NCBI RefSeq assembly: GCF_028688795.1
Contig: NZ_JAQTXM010000001.1
Location: 248,001 to 312,000 of the forward strand
Direction of reading: 5' to 3'
Length of the DNA stretch: 64,000 nucleotides
DNA from: Rhodoferax sp.
GTDB lineage: Bacteria > Pseudomonadota > Gammaproteobacteria > Burkholderiales > Burkholderiaceae_C
Shown one piece after another: positions 40,061 to 48,802 of this stretch (position 1 is its first letter; every line of letters begins with the position of its first letter). The notes below the pieces were generated by a model. It saw only the letters and a list, made by a program, of their open reading frames with translations, did not search any database and was not told where the DNA came from. The position numbers and the translations under genes are program-made.

Positions 40061-41737
40061 TCAGGCCCGAAACTTGTTGGTTATAGGATAACGCCAATCT
40101 TTGCCAAAGCTGCGATGCGTCACGCGAATCCCCACGGGGGACTGGCGCCGCTTGTATTCATTGATCTTGATCAGCCAGGTGACACGCTCCACATCGGCAG
40201 GCGCAAAGCCAGCGGCGATGATTTGTTCAATACTTTCATCGTTTTCCATGTAGCGCTCCAAAATGGCATCCAGCACCTCATAAGGTGGCAGGCTGTCCTG
40301 ATCCACCTGGTCGGGGCGCAATTCTGCGCTTGGCGGGCGGGTGATGATGCGCTCTGGAATCGGTGCCTGCCCGGTGCCATACGGGTCATGCGCGTTGCGC
40401 CAGCGCGCCAGGCGAAACACCGTGGTTTTGGCCAGATCCTTGATCACCGCAAAGCCACCCGCCATGTCGCCATAAAGTGTGCAGTAGCCGGTGGCCATTT
40501 CAGACTTGTTGCCCGTGGTCAGCACAATGCTGCCAAACTTATTGGAAAGCGCCATGAGCAACGTGCCACGAACGCGCGCCTGGATGTTTTCTTCGGTGGT
40601 GTCTTCTGCCAGGCCCTTGAATTCACCGGCGAGCGTGGCTTTGAACGCCTCAAACTCGGGCACGATCGACAACTCGTCGTAGCGTACACCCACCCGAGCG
40701 GCCATGTCACGGGCGTCAATCCAGCTGATGTCAGCCGTATAGGGAGACGGCATCATCACCGTGCGCACCCTGTCTTTGCCTAAAGCGTCCACGGCAATGG
40801 CCAACACCAGCGCCGAGTCAATGCCACCCGACAAACCCAGCAGCACGCCAGGAAAGCCATTTTTGTTGATGTAATCACGCACCCCCAACACCAAGGCGTC
40901 CCACAGGTCAGCATCTGGCGAGCGATCTGGCGCAATAGGTGCTACTAAAAAAATAGCTTTCAGCGCTTTATTTACCTGGACTAGAAGGCTATTTTCTATA
41001 AAACTCGGGGCTCGCCCGGCCAGTGTGCCATCGGCGTTAAGCGCAAACGAATGGCCTTCAAACACCACCTCATCCTGCCCGCCCACCAGATGCGCATAGA
41101 CCAGCGGCAACCCGCAGGCCAGCACCCGTTCACGCATCATCTGCTCGCGCTCATTGCCTTTGCCCACGTGAAACGGCGACGCGTTAATCACCGCCAGCAG
41201 CTCAGCGCCAGCCTGCGCGGTTTCCTGCGCCGGCGCTTCAAACCATGCGTCTTCGCAAATCAGCAAGCCAACCTTGACACGGGCGCCCTGTTTGCCCGCC
41301 TCAAAAACACACACACAATGACCGGGCGTGAAATAGCGGCGCTCGTCAAACACCTGATAGTTTGGTAGTTCACGCTTGGCGTAAGTGGCCACCACCTGCC
41401 CTTCACACAGCACACTGGCTGCATTAAAGCGGCTTTGCACCGCCACCGAGCGGGTACGATGGTCGCCACCCGTGGGGTGACCCACCACCACGCAAAGGTC
41501 TTTGAGGTCGGCCAAGGCAAGCCGCACGGCGTTCACGGCATCATCGCAGGCCGCCATGAAGGCGGCGCGCAAAAACAAGTCTTCGGCGGCATAACCACAA
41601 ATGGACAACTCAGGCGTCAAGACCAAACGGGCACCTTCCTGATAAGCGTTGCGCGCGGCCAAAATGATTTTTTGCGCGTTGCCCGCCAGGTCACCCACCA
41701 CCAGATTGAGTTGCGCCACGCAGATTTTTAGTGTCAT
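40061..41737 (-). CDS. nadE: Glutamine-dependent NAD+ synthetase
   Basis: The track frame extends to 42151, but the real start is the ATG at 41737 (MTLKICVAQLNLVVGDL). The N-terminal nitrilase-type glutaminase (about residues 1-250) has the triad in 'TPELSICGY' (Glu), 'YAKRELPNYQVF' (Lys) and 'LLICEDAWF' (Cys). The C-terminal synthetase has the PP-loop 'GLSGGIDSALVLAIA'. It amidates nicotinate adenine dinucleotide. The linker between the two domains is encoded by a repeat copy ('ENSLLVQVNKALKAIFLVA'). It has 558 residues. Confidence 0.95.
   Translation of the reverse strand: MTLKICVAQLNLVVGDLAGNAQKIILAARNAYQEGARLVLTPELSICGYAAEDLFLRAAFMAACDDAVNAVRLALADLKDLCVVVGHPTGGDHRTRSVAVQSRFNAASVLCEGQVVATYAKRELPNYQVFDERRYFTPGHCVCVFEAGKQGARVKVGLLICEDAWFEAPAQETAQAGAELLAVINASPFHVGKGNEREQMMRERVLACGLPLVYAHLVGGQDEVVFEGHSFALNADGTLAGRAPSFIENSLLVQVNKALKAIFLVAPIAPDRSPDADLWDALVLGVRDYINKNGFPGVLLGLSGGIDSALVLAIAVDALGKDRVRTVMMPSPYTADISWIDARDMAARVGVRYDELSIVPEFEAFKATLAGEFKGLAEDTTEENIQARVRGTLLMALSNKFGSIVLTTGNKSEMATGYCTLYGDMAGGFAVIKDLAKTTVFRLARWRNAHDPYGTGQAPIPERIITRPPSAELRPDQVDQDSLPPYEVLDAILERYMENDESIEQIIAAGFAPADVERVTWLIKINEYKRRQSPVGIRVTHRSFGKDWRYPITNKFRA
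40941..40991 (-). repeat. Dispersed palindromic repeat, copy 4 (inside nadE)
   Basis: Minus strand: TAGCCTTCTAG, core, AAAGCGCTGAAAGCTAT, seven bases, GTAGC. It lies in the interdomain linker at about residues 249-266 and is read in the same frame as copy 12 in the permease. Confidence 0.8.
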
Positions 41738-41755
41738 AAAAGCGATTGAAAAAAC

Positions 41756-42970
41756 ATGGGAAACAACACGCCCCCCGAGGCAAATGATTATGTCATTCGG
41801 GTGATGAACTCGCCGCAACAAGTCGATGCAGACCAATGGGACGCACTGCTTTTTGCCCAAGCAGATGCCACGCCGTTCATGCAGCACGCTTACCTGAGTG
41901 CGCTGCACACCAGCGCTTGCGCCACACCGCATACCGGCTGGTCGCCCCGGTTTATGTTGCTCGAACACCAAGGCCAGTTGGTGGCAGCCTGCGCGCTGTA
42001 CCTCAAGACCCATTCGCGTGGCGAATACGTGTTTGACTTTGGCTGGGCCAATGCCTACGAGCAACACGGCTTGGCCTATTACCCGAAAGCGGTGGTGGCG
42101 GTGCCGTTCACACCGGTACCAGGCGCCCGGCTGCTGGCACGCAACGCCCAAGACCGTGGGCTGCTAGCCCAAGGGCTCATCGAATGGTGCGATGCCCAAG
42201 GCGTGTCGGGCCTGCATTGTCTGTTTGCCAGCGCGGATGATCTGCAAGCCTGCCAGACCGCTGGCATGATGCAACGCCATACGGTGCAATTTCACTGGGA
42301 AAACAGCCTCAGCGGCTATGCTGACTTTGACGGCTTTCTGGCGTCCCTTGCCGCAGACAAGCGCAAGAAAATCCGTCAAGAACGGCGCAAGGTGCTTGAC
42401 GCGGGTGTAAGCTTTCGCCATGCCCAAGGCCGGGACATCAGCGCGTCAGACTGGGATTTCTTCTACCGTTGTTATGAACGCACCTACCTTGAGCATGGCA
42501 ACGCACCCTACCTGAACCGGGCCTTTTTCGCCGCCATGGCAACACACATGCCCGACGACTGGCTGCTGTTCACCGCCGAGCGCGCGGGCCAGCCCATTGC
42601 TACGAGTCTGATAGCTATTAATGCAAGCTGCACAAAGGCTACGGGCCAAAAAGACTATGAATCGTTGGTGCGCGTGGCGTATGGCCGCTATTGGGGCGCC
42701 CTTGAACGGGTGGACTGCCTGCACTTCGAGGCCTGCTATTACCAGCCGCTGGCGTGGTGCATTGCCAATGGCTACACACGCTTTGAAGGCGGCGCGCAGG
42801 GCGAACACAAATTGGCGCGCGCCCTGCTGCCGGTCAAAACCACCAGCGCGCATTGGCTGGCGCACCCCGCTTTTGCCAACGCCGTAAATGATTTTTTAAA
42901 CGCCGAAGGACAAGGCGTGGCGCAGTATTTGGACGAACTCAAAAGCCACAGTCCGTTCAAATCTGTCTGA
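41756..42970 (+). CDS. FemAB-like GNAT-fold acyltransferase (PF04339 type)
   Basis: This 404-residue protein belongs to the family often labelled peptidoglycan-biosynthesis or GNAT protein. Markers are 'SPRFMLLEHQGQLVAACALYLKTHSRGEYVFDFGWANAYE', 'LAADKRKKIRQERRKVLDAGV', 'ERTYLEHGNAPYLNRAFF' and 'YGRYWGALERVDCLHFEACYYQPLAWCIANG'. Family members resemble Fem aminoacyl transferases, but the substrate is unproven. A repeat copy inserts 'LIAINASCTKATGQK' just before the YGRYWG motif. It is divergent from nadE with an 18-base gap. Confidence 0.85.
   Translation: MGNNTPPEANDYVIRVMNSPQQVDADQWDALLFAQADATPFMQHAYLSALHTSACATPHTGWSPRFMLLEHQGQLVAACALYLKTHSRGEYVFDFGWANAYEQHGLAYYPKAVVAVPFTPVPGARLLARNAQDRGLLAQGLIEWCDAQGVSGLHCLFASADDLQACQTAGMMQRHTVQFHWENSLSGYADFDGFLASLAADKRKKIRQERRKVLDAGVSFRHAQGRDISASDWDFFYRCYERTYLEHGNAPYLNRAFFAAMATHMPDDWLLFTAERAGQPIATSLIAINASCTKATGQKDYESLVRVAYGRYWGALERVDCLHFEACYYQPLAWCIANGYTRFEGGAQGEHKLARALLPVKTTSAHWLAHPAFANAVNDFLNAEGQGVAQYLDELKSHSPFKSV
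42599..42648 (-). repeat. Dispersed palindromic repeat, copy 5 (inside femAB-like gene)
   Basis: Minus strand: TGGCCCGTAGCC, core, GCATTAATAGCTAT, seven bases, GTAGC. The terminal AGCTAT-N7-GTAGC signature is exact. It is translated as part of the host at residues ~281-297. Confidence 0.75.
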
Positions 42971-42979
42971 CCGTTTAGG

Positions 42980-43834
42980 TCAAGCCAAAACCGTGTTTTG
43001 GGTTTGCACCCCAAGGCCGTCCACGCTCAAGCGCATGGTTTGGCCAGCGCGCAAAAACACCGGTGGCTTTTGCCCCATGCCCACGCCCGGCGGCGTGCCG
43101 GTCGAAATCACATCACCCGGCTGCAAGCTCATGAACTGGCTCAGATAGCTGATCAAAAAAGGCACCTGATAGACCATGGTGGCGGTGCTGCCGTTTTGCA
43201 GACGCTTGCCGTCTACCTCAAGCCATAAAGCCAGATGTTGTGGGTCAGGCACTTCGTCTGCGGTGACCAGCCAGGGGCCCAGCGGGCCGAAAGTATCGCA
43301 GCCCTTGCCCTTGTCCCAGGTGCCACTGCGGTTGAGTTGGTAGTCGCGCTCAGACACATCGTTCATGACGCAATAGCCCGCCACATGGTGCATCGCGTCA
43401 GCCTCGGTGATGTAGCGACCACCTTGGCCAATGACCACCGCCAGTTCAACCTCCCAGTCGGTCTTGACCGAGCCGCGTGGGATTTGCACCGCATCATCTG
43501 GCCCGCACAGGGCGCTGGTCCATTTGTTAAACACCACCGGCTCGGGTGGCACCGGCATGCCGGATTCGGCTGCGTGGTCGGCATAGTTCAGGCCGATGCA
43601 AATGCATTTGCCCACTTGGCCCACGCATGCGCCCAAGCGCAAACCCTGCTGCGGTACTCCCGCGACCAAAGGCAAGTCTTCCACCTTGAGGCTGCGCAAC
43701 TTGTCCAGGCTGGCGGGCAACAGCACAGCGCCTGCGATGTCGGACACCACCGCACTTAAATCCCGGACACGGCCCTGATCATCCAGCACACCAGGTTTTT
43801 CTTGGCCCATAGGCCCGTAGCGCAACAACTTCAT
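42980..43834 (-). CDS. Fumarylacetoacetate hydrolase family protein
   Basis: The start is set at the ATG at 43834 (MKLLRYGPMGQEKPGVLD), 27 codons inside the track frame, because FAH proteins begin this way. The 284-residue protein has 'IGLNYADHAAESGMPVPPEPVVFNKWTSAL', metal ligands in 'DWEVELAVVIG' and the DVS loop 'YCVMNDVSERDYQ'. Relatives hydrolyse or decarboxylate beta-diketo or 2-oxo acids (for example ureidoglycolate lyase-like or fumarylpyruvate hydrolase). The substrate here is unknown. Confidence 0.88.
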   Translation of the reverse strand: MKLLRYGPMGQEKPGVLDDQGRVRDLSAVVSDIAGAVLLPASLDKLRSLKVEDLPLVAGVPQQGLRLGACVGQVGKCICIGLNYADHAAESGMPVPPEPVVFNKWTSALCGPDDAVQIPRGSVKTDWEVELAVVIGQGGRYITEADAMHHVAGYCVMNDVSERDYQLNRSGTWDKGKGCDTFGPLGPWLVTADEVPDPQHLALWLEVDGKRLQNGSTATMVYQVPFLISYLSQFMSLQPGDVISTGTPPGVGMGQKPPVFLRAGQTMRLSVDGLGVQTQNTVLA

Positions 43835-43933
43835 GGCAGGTCTTCCATTGAATAAATGACTGTGCAGTCTAACTTTTGCCACTTCAAAAAAAGCCAGAAA
43901 CGACAACGCCTGCAAGTGATACCACTTGCAGGC

Positions 43934-43983
43934 GCTATGTATTAAATAGCTACTTACGCAATCAGCGTAAGCGCTAGAAGCTC
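43934..43983 (-). repeat. Dispersed palindromic repeat, copy 6 (intergenic)
   Basis: Minus strand: AGCTTCTAGCGCTTACGC, core, GCGTAAGTAGCTAT, seven bases, ATAGC. It sits between the FAH-family gene and ppa. Confidence 0.8.
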
Positions 43984-43995
43984 AAAACATCTAAA

Positions 43996-44532
43996 TTATT
44001 TTTGAGCGGCGTCAAAATTCGCGATGCCTTCCAAAATCTCTTGCTTGGCAGCTTCCGGGCCTTCCCAGCCCATCACCTTGACCCACTTGTTGGGTTCCAG
44101 ATCTTTGTAGTGCTCAAAGAAGTGGGCGATGGTCTTCAGGCGCACCGGGCTCAAATCTTCCGGCTTTTGCCAGCGGGTGTAGAGCGACAAAATCTTGTCG
44201 ATTGGCACCGCCAGCAACTTGTTGTCAATACCGGCCTCGTCTTCCATCCGCATCATGCCAATGGCGCGGCAGGTCACCACCACGCCGGGAATCAGGGGCA
44301 CGGGGGTGATCACCAACACGTCCACCGGGTCGCCATCACCGCTGATGGTGCGCGGCACGTAACCGTAGTTGGTGGGGTAATGCATGGCCGTGCTCATGAA
44401 ACGGTCAACAAAAATGGCGTGGGTCTCGTGGTCGACTTCGTACTTGACCGGGTCAGCGTTCATCGGGATCTCAATGATCACGTTGAATTCTTCAGGACAT
44501 TTCGCGCCGGGGGTAACGTTATCTAAGGACAT
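43996..44532 (-). CDS. ppa: Inorganic pyrophosphatase, soluble family I
   Basis: This 178-residue cytosolic enzyme hydrolyses pyrophosphate to phosphate. The core metal site is 'YGYVPRTISGDGDPVDVLVITP', with the upstream 'IIEIPMNADPVKYEVD' and the downstream 'HFFEHYKDLEPNKWVKVMGW'. Length matches the bacterial hexameric type. It is divergent from hppA, giving the cell a soluble and a membrane energy-conserving route for the same substrate. Confidence 0.96.
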   Translation of the reverse strand: MSLDNVTPGAKCPEEFNVIIEIPMNADPVKYEVDHETHAIFVDRFMSTAMHYPTNYGYVPRTISGDGDPVDVLVITPVPLIPGVVVTCRAIGMMRMEDEAGIDNKLLAVPIDKILSLYTRWQKPEDLSPVRLKTIAHFFEHYKDLEPNKWVKVMGWEGPEAAKQEILEGIANFDAAQK

Positions 44533-44772
44533 GTTGTCGCCTTGGTTAGGAGTTGGAATTTGAGTTAAATCATTAACCGGGAGGATTAACCCTGATTTTA
44601 CTTACTTGCCACTTGCGACTCACTGAAACGTCATATTTCGGCGGTACAGTTGCGCAGTTGGCCAATCGCTCTTGTCGCACCACCCGGCGCACTTCGACGA
44701 GGAAGCAACGCAGCGGTGGGGCCCAATGCGTTGCACCACCACCTCGCGAAACAACAGACAGGAGATATTTCT

Positions 44773-46842
44773 ATGACAGGCAACTCAGCGCTGATTTTGG
44801 CGCTCATCTGCGGCTTGATCGCCGTCGGCTACGGCTTTTGGGCCCGCAGCTGGATTCTTTCCCAAGACGCGGGCAACGCCCGCATGCAAGAAATTGCTGC
44901 TGCCATTCAAACCGGTGCTGCCGCTTATCTGGCTCGTCAGTACAAAACCATTGCCGTGGTCGGCGTGGTGCTGGCCATCCTCATCGCCGTCTTTCTTGAC
45001 AGCTTGAGCGCGGTCGGTTTTGTCATCGGTGCCGTGCTCTCGGGCGCTTGCGGCTTTATTGGCATGAACGTGTCAGTGCGCGCCAATGTGCGCACGGCGC
45101 AGGCTGCCACCAAAGGCATTGGCCCGGCGCTTGACGTGGCTTTCCGCGGTGGTGCCATCACCGGCATGCTGGTGGTGGGTTTGGGGCTGCTGGGTGTCAC
45201 GGGGTTCTTCTGGTTCCTGGTCGGTAACGGCAACATGACACCCGACAAAAACCTGGCGCATTTGCTCAACCCGCTGATCGGTTTTGCCTTTGGCTCATCG
45301 CTGATTTCGATCTTTGCCCGTTTGGGCGGCGGCATTTTCACCAAAGGTGCTGATGTGGGCGCGGATTTGGTCGGCAAGGTTGAAGCAGGCATCCCGGAAG
45401 ACGACCCGCGCAACCCGGCCGTGATTGCCGACAACGTGGGTGACAACGTGGGTGATTGCGCTGGCATGGCCGCGGATTTGTTTGAAACCTATGCTGTAAC
45501 GCTGATTGCCACCATGGTGCTCGGTGCCCTGCTGGTCACCGGCGCAGGCATGAGCGCTGTGGTTTATCCGTTGGCCTTGGGCGCGGTGTCGATCGTGGCG
45601 TCCATCATTGGCTGCTTCTTCGTCAAGGCCTCGCCTGGCATGAAGAACGTGATGCCAGCGCTGTACAAGGGTCTGGCTGTGGCCGGTGTCTTGTCGTTGA
45701 TTGCCTTCTTCTTTGTCACGCAATGGCTGATTCCTGACAACGCCATCAAGGCCTCTGGTAGCCAGATGGCCCTGTTTGGCGCCTGCGCGGTTGGCCTGAT
45801 TTTGACCGCCGGTTTGATCGTCATCACCGAGTACTACACCGGAACGCAATACCCGCCTGTGAAGCACATCGCCGAAGCGTCCACCACCGGTCACGGCACC
45901 AACATCATTGCTGGTTTGGGTGTGTCGATGCGTTCTACCACCTGGCCGGTGCTGTTTGTCTGTATAGCCATTTACACCGCTTACGCGCTGGCTGGCCTCT
46001 ACGGCATTGCGATTGCAGCCACCTCCATGCTCAGCATGGCCGGCATTGTGGTGGCACTGGACGCGTATGGCCCCATCACTGACAACGCCGGTGGCATTGC
46101 CGAAATGAGCGAGATGCCCAAAAGCGTGCGCGACATCACCGACCCGCTCGACGCAGTGGGCAACACCACCAAGGCCGTCACCAAAGGGTATGCCATTGGT
46201 TCTGCCGGCTTGGCTGCGCTGGTGCTGTTTGCCGATTACACCCACAAGCTCGATGCCTATGGCACCCACGTCACCTTTGACTTGAGCAACCCGATGGTCA
46301 TCATTGGCCTCTTTATTGGTGGCCTGATTCCCTACCTGTTTGGTGCCATGGCGATGGAGGCTGTGGGCCGCGCGGCAGGCGCCGTGGTGGTGGAAGTGCG
46401 CCGCCAGTTCCGTGACATCAAGGGCATCATGGAAGGCACGGCCAAGCCAGAGTACGACACCGCCGTTGACATGCTGACCACTGCTGCCATCAAGGAAATG
46501 ATGATCCCGTCATTGCTGCCCGTGGTGGTGCCGATTCTGGTTGGCCTCATTCTTGGCCCAGCGGCCTTGGGTGGCTTGCTGATGGGCACCATCGTGACGG
46601 GTTTGTTTGTCGCCATCTCGATGTGCACCGGTGGCGGTGCCTGGGACAACGCCAAGAAATACATTGAAGACGGCAACTTTGGCGGCAAGGGCTCCGAGGC
46701 CCACAAAGCTGCGGTCACGGGTGACACCGTGGGTGACCCCTACAAAGACACTGCTGGCCCGGCCATCAACCCGCTGATCAAGATCATCAACATCGTGGCG
46801 CTGCTGATCGTGCCAGTGATGATGAAAATTCACGGCGCTTGA
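44773..46842 (+). CDS. hppA: Membrane proton-translocating pyrophosphatase, K+-independent type
   Basis: The ATG at 44773 follows AGGAGATATTT; the track start at 44650 is too early. The 689-residue protein has about 15-16 membrane helices. The pyrophosphate site is '[45 protein letters not shown]' (conserved region, quoted in part: '[19 protein letters not shown]'). The motif '[18 protein letters not shown]' has Lys at the position that is Ala in K+-dependent enzymes, so K+-independent H+ pumping is predicted. A terminator follows. Confidence 0.95.
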   Translation: MTGNSALILALICGLIAVGYGFWARSWILSQDAGNARMQEIAAAIQTGAAAYLARQYKTIAVVGVVLAILIAVFLDSLSAVGFVIGAVLSGACGFIGMNVSVRANVRTAQAATKGIGPALDVAFRGGAITGMLVVGLGLLGVTGFFWFLVGNGNMTPDKNLAHLLNPLIGFAFGSSLISIFARLGGGIFTKGADVGADLVGKVEAGIPEDDPRNPAVIADNVGDNVGDCAGMAADLFETYAVTLIATMVLGALLVTGAGMSAVVYPLALGAVSIVASIIGCFFVKASPGMKNVMPALYKGLAVAGVLSLIAFFFVTQWLIPDNAIKASGSQMALFGACAVGLILTAGLIVITEYYTGTQYPPVKHIAEASTTGHGTNIIAGLGVSMRSTTWPVLFVCIAIYTAYALAGLYGIAIAATSMLSMAGIVVALDAYGPITDNAGGIAEMSEMPKSVRDITDPLDAVGNTTKAVTKGYAIGSAGLAALVLFADYTHKLDAYGTHVTFDLSNPMVIIGLFIGGLIPYLFGAMAMEAVGRAAGAVVVEVRRQFRDIKGIMEGTAKPEYDTAVDMLTTAAIKEMMIPSLLPVVVPILVGLILGPAALGGLLMGTIVTGLFVAISMCTGGGAWDNAKKYIEDGNFGGKGSEAHKAAVTGDTVGDPYKDTAGPAINPLIKIINIVALLIVPVMMKIHGA

Positions 46843-46862
46843 TCTGGTTCAAGTTCTAATCA

Positions 46863-46884
46863 AACCCGCTTCGGCGGGTTTTTT
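46863..46884 (+). terminator. Rho-independent terminator after hppA
   Basis: AACCCGC-TTCG-GCGGGTT forms a 7-bp stem with a stable tetraloop and is followed by T-rich sequence, 20 bases after the hppA stop. Confidence 0.9.
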
Positions 46885-46934
46885 CATTCATGCCAAAATC
46901 GTTTATCACTTAGGCAAATGCCTGCATAACCACA

Positions 46935-48095
46935 ATGACTGAACGAGACACCCACCGCGTGATTCCCCTGATGGACCACCGCCCGCGCGGCTTGGTGGTG
47001 CCCACCGCGGCCTTTCATCCGGACACGCGCCTGACCGCCAGCGGGCTGATGGCCGACACCCGCGGCCGGGCTCTGCGTGACCTGCGCATCAGCGTCACCG
47101 ACCGTTGCAACTTTCGCTGCAACTACTGCATGCCCAAAGAGATTTTTGACAAAGACTACGCCTACCTCAAACACACGGACCTGCTGACGTTTGAAGAAAT
47201 CACCCGCATGGCGCGCGTGTTTGTGGCGCACGGCGTGGAAAAAATTCGCCTCACCGGAGGGGAGCCGCTGCTGCGCAAAAACCTGGAGCAATTGATTGAA
47301 CAGCTGGCGGAGTTGCGCACCCCCACAGGCAAGCCGCTCGACATCACCCTGACCACCAACGGCTCACTGCTGGCGCGCAAAGCCCAAAGCCTGAAGGACG
47401 CAGGCCTGCAGCGTGTCACCGTGAGCCTGGATGGGCTTGACGATGCGGTGTTTCGCAGCATGAACGATGTCGATTTTCCGGTGGCTGACGTGTTGGATGG
47501 CATCGAAGCCGCGCGCGCTGCGGGCTTGGGGCCGATCAAGATCAACATGGTGGTCAAGCGCGGCACCAATGAGCAAGAAATTTTGCCGATGGCGCGCCAT
47601 TTCAAGGGCAGCGGCATCGTGCTGCGCTTCATTGAGTACATGGACGTGGGTGCCACCAACGGCTGGCGCATGAACGAAGTCATGCCCTCGGCAGAAGTAG
47701 TGCAACTCATCAAGTCGGAGTTGCCACTGGTGCAACTTGAGCCATCCAACCTGGGTGAAACCGCCGAGCGCTGGGGCTACGCCGATGCCTTGGGCCAGCA
47801 TGACAAAGCGGCCGGTGAAATTGGCGTGATCAGCAGCGTGACACAAGCTTTTTGCGGTGACTGCAACCGCGCCCGCCTGTCCACCGAAGGCCAGCTGTAC
47901 CTGTGCCTGTTTGCAGAAAAAGGCTATGACCTGCGCAGCCTGATTCGCGGCCAGGCCTCAGACGCCGATTTGCAAAGCGCCGTGGCCCACATCTGGCAAG
48001 GCCGCAGCGACAACTATTCCGAGCAACGCAGCAGCATGCCTGCCGACCAAGGTGCCCCGGTGAAACGGGTTGAAATGAGTTACATCGGAGGCTAG
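46935..48095 (+). CDS. moaA: GTP 3',8-cyclase, molybdenum cofactor synthesis
   Basis: This 386-residue radical SAM enzyme has the first 4Fe-4S motif in '[12 protein letters not shown]' (CxxxCxxC), the GGE motif '[12 protein letters not shown]', and the second cluster in '[23 protein letters not shown]'. It ends in the Gly-Gly tail needed for activity. It converts GTP to 3',8-cyclo-7,8-dihydro-GTP. The N-terminal ~38 residues before '[20 protein letters not shown]' are an extension, so a start at a later Met is possible. It is first of the moaA-mobA-moeA run. Confidence 0.95.
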   Translation: MTERDTHRVIPLMDHRPRGLVVPTAAFHPDTRLTASGLMADTRGRALRDLRISVTDRCNFRCNYCMPKEIFDKDYAYLKHTDLLTFEEITRMARVFVAHGVEKIRLTGGEPLLRKNLEQLIEQLAELRTPTGKPLDITLTTNGSLLARKAQSLKDAGLQRVTVSLDGLDDAVFRSMNDVDFPVADVLDGIEAARAAGLGPIKINMVVKRGTNEQEILPMARHFKGSGIVLRFIEYMDVGATNGWRMNEVMPSAEVVQLIKSELPLVQLEPSNLGETAERWGYADALGQHDKAAGEIGVISSVTQAFCGDCNRARLSTEGQLYLCLFAEKGYDLRSLIRGQASDADLQSAVAHIWQGRSDNYSEQRSSMPADQGAPVKRVEMSYIGG

Positions 48096-48169
48096 AACAT
48101 GGCCCCCACGCTTGTCGCTCCGCGCGCTTCACTGCCAACTCTGCGACAAATCATCCTGAAAAAAACACA

Positions 48170-48802
48170 ATGATTCATCCTACTGACATCACGGCCTTGA
48201 TCTTGGCCGGCGGGCGCGGCTCACGCATGGGCGGCGTCGACAAGGGCCTGCAAACCTTTAACGGCATGCCACTGGCGCTGCACACCCTCACCCGTCTGCA
48301 AATGGGCGGCGGCGTGGGCGAGATCATGATCAATGCCAACCGCAACCTGGCGGCTTACGAATCGTTTGGTGTGGCGGTCTGGCCCGATGGGCTGGCCGAC
48401 TATGCCGGGCCACTGGCCGGCTTTTTGACCGGACTGGAGCGCTGCGAAACCCCCTACATGCTCACCGTGCCATGCGACACGCCGCTGCTGCCACTTGACT
48501 TGGCGCAGCGTCTGGCGGCAGCACTTGAAGCGGAAGATGCCGACATCGCCATGGTCGCCGCGCCCGAGGCGGGCAAAGATGGCCACATGCAGGTGCGCAC
48601 CCAACCCGTGTTTTGCCTGCTGCGTGTCGAGTTGCTGGAAAGCCTGGTGCGCTTCACACAAGACGGTGGCCGGAAAATTGATGCCTGGACCGCGTTGCAT
48701 AAAACCGCCGTGGTGCCGTTTGACCAAGCGGGCGACGACCGCCAAGCGTTTTTTAACGCCAACACCCTGGCTGAGCTGCACCAACTGGAATCCAACGCCT
48801 GA
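48170..48802 (+). CDS. mobA: Molybdenum cofactor guanylyltransferase
   Basis: This 210-residue nucleotidyltransferase has the N-terminal GTP-binding loop '[19 protein letters not shown]' and '[16 protein letters not shown]', which match MobA. It adds GMP to molybdopterin to form the guanine dinucleotide cofactor used by DMSO-reductase-family enzymes such as nitrate reductase or formate dehydrogenase. Its stop overlaps the moeA start by 1 base (TGATG). Confidence 0.94.
   Translation: MIHPTDITALILAGGRGSRMGGVDKGLQTFNGMPLALHTLTRLQMGGGVGEIMINANRNLAAYESFGVAVWPDGLADYAGPLAGFLTGLERCETPYMLTVPCDTPLLPLDLAQRLAAALEAEDADIAMVAAPEAGKDGHMQVRTQPVFCLLRVELLESLVRFTQDGGRKIDAWTALHKTAVVPFDQAGDDRQAFFNANTLAELHQLESNA

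Noticed and set aside
41738-42151. N-terminal extension of nadE in the ORF track
   Set aside because: It is antisense to the FemAB-like gene, and the NadE family begins at MTLKICVAQ.
45295-46269. 324-residue His/Gly-rich minus-strand ORF
   Set aside because: It is a shadow of hppA; the composition is an artefact of reading a membrane protein gene in reverse.
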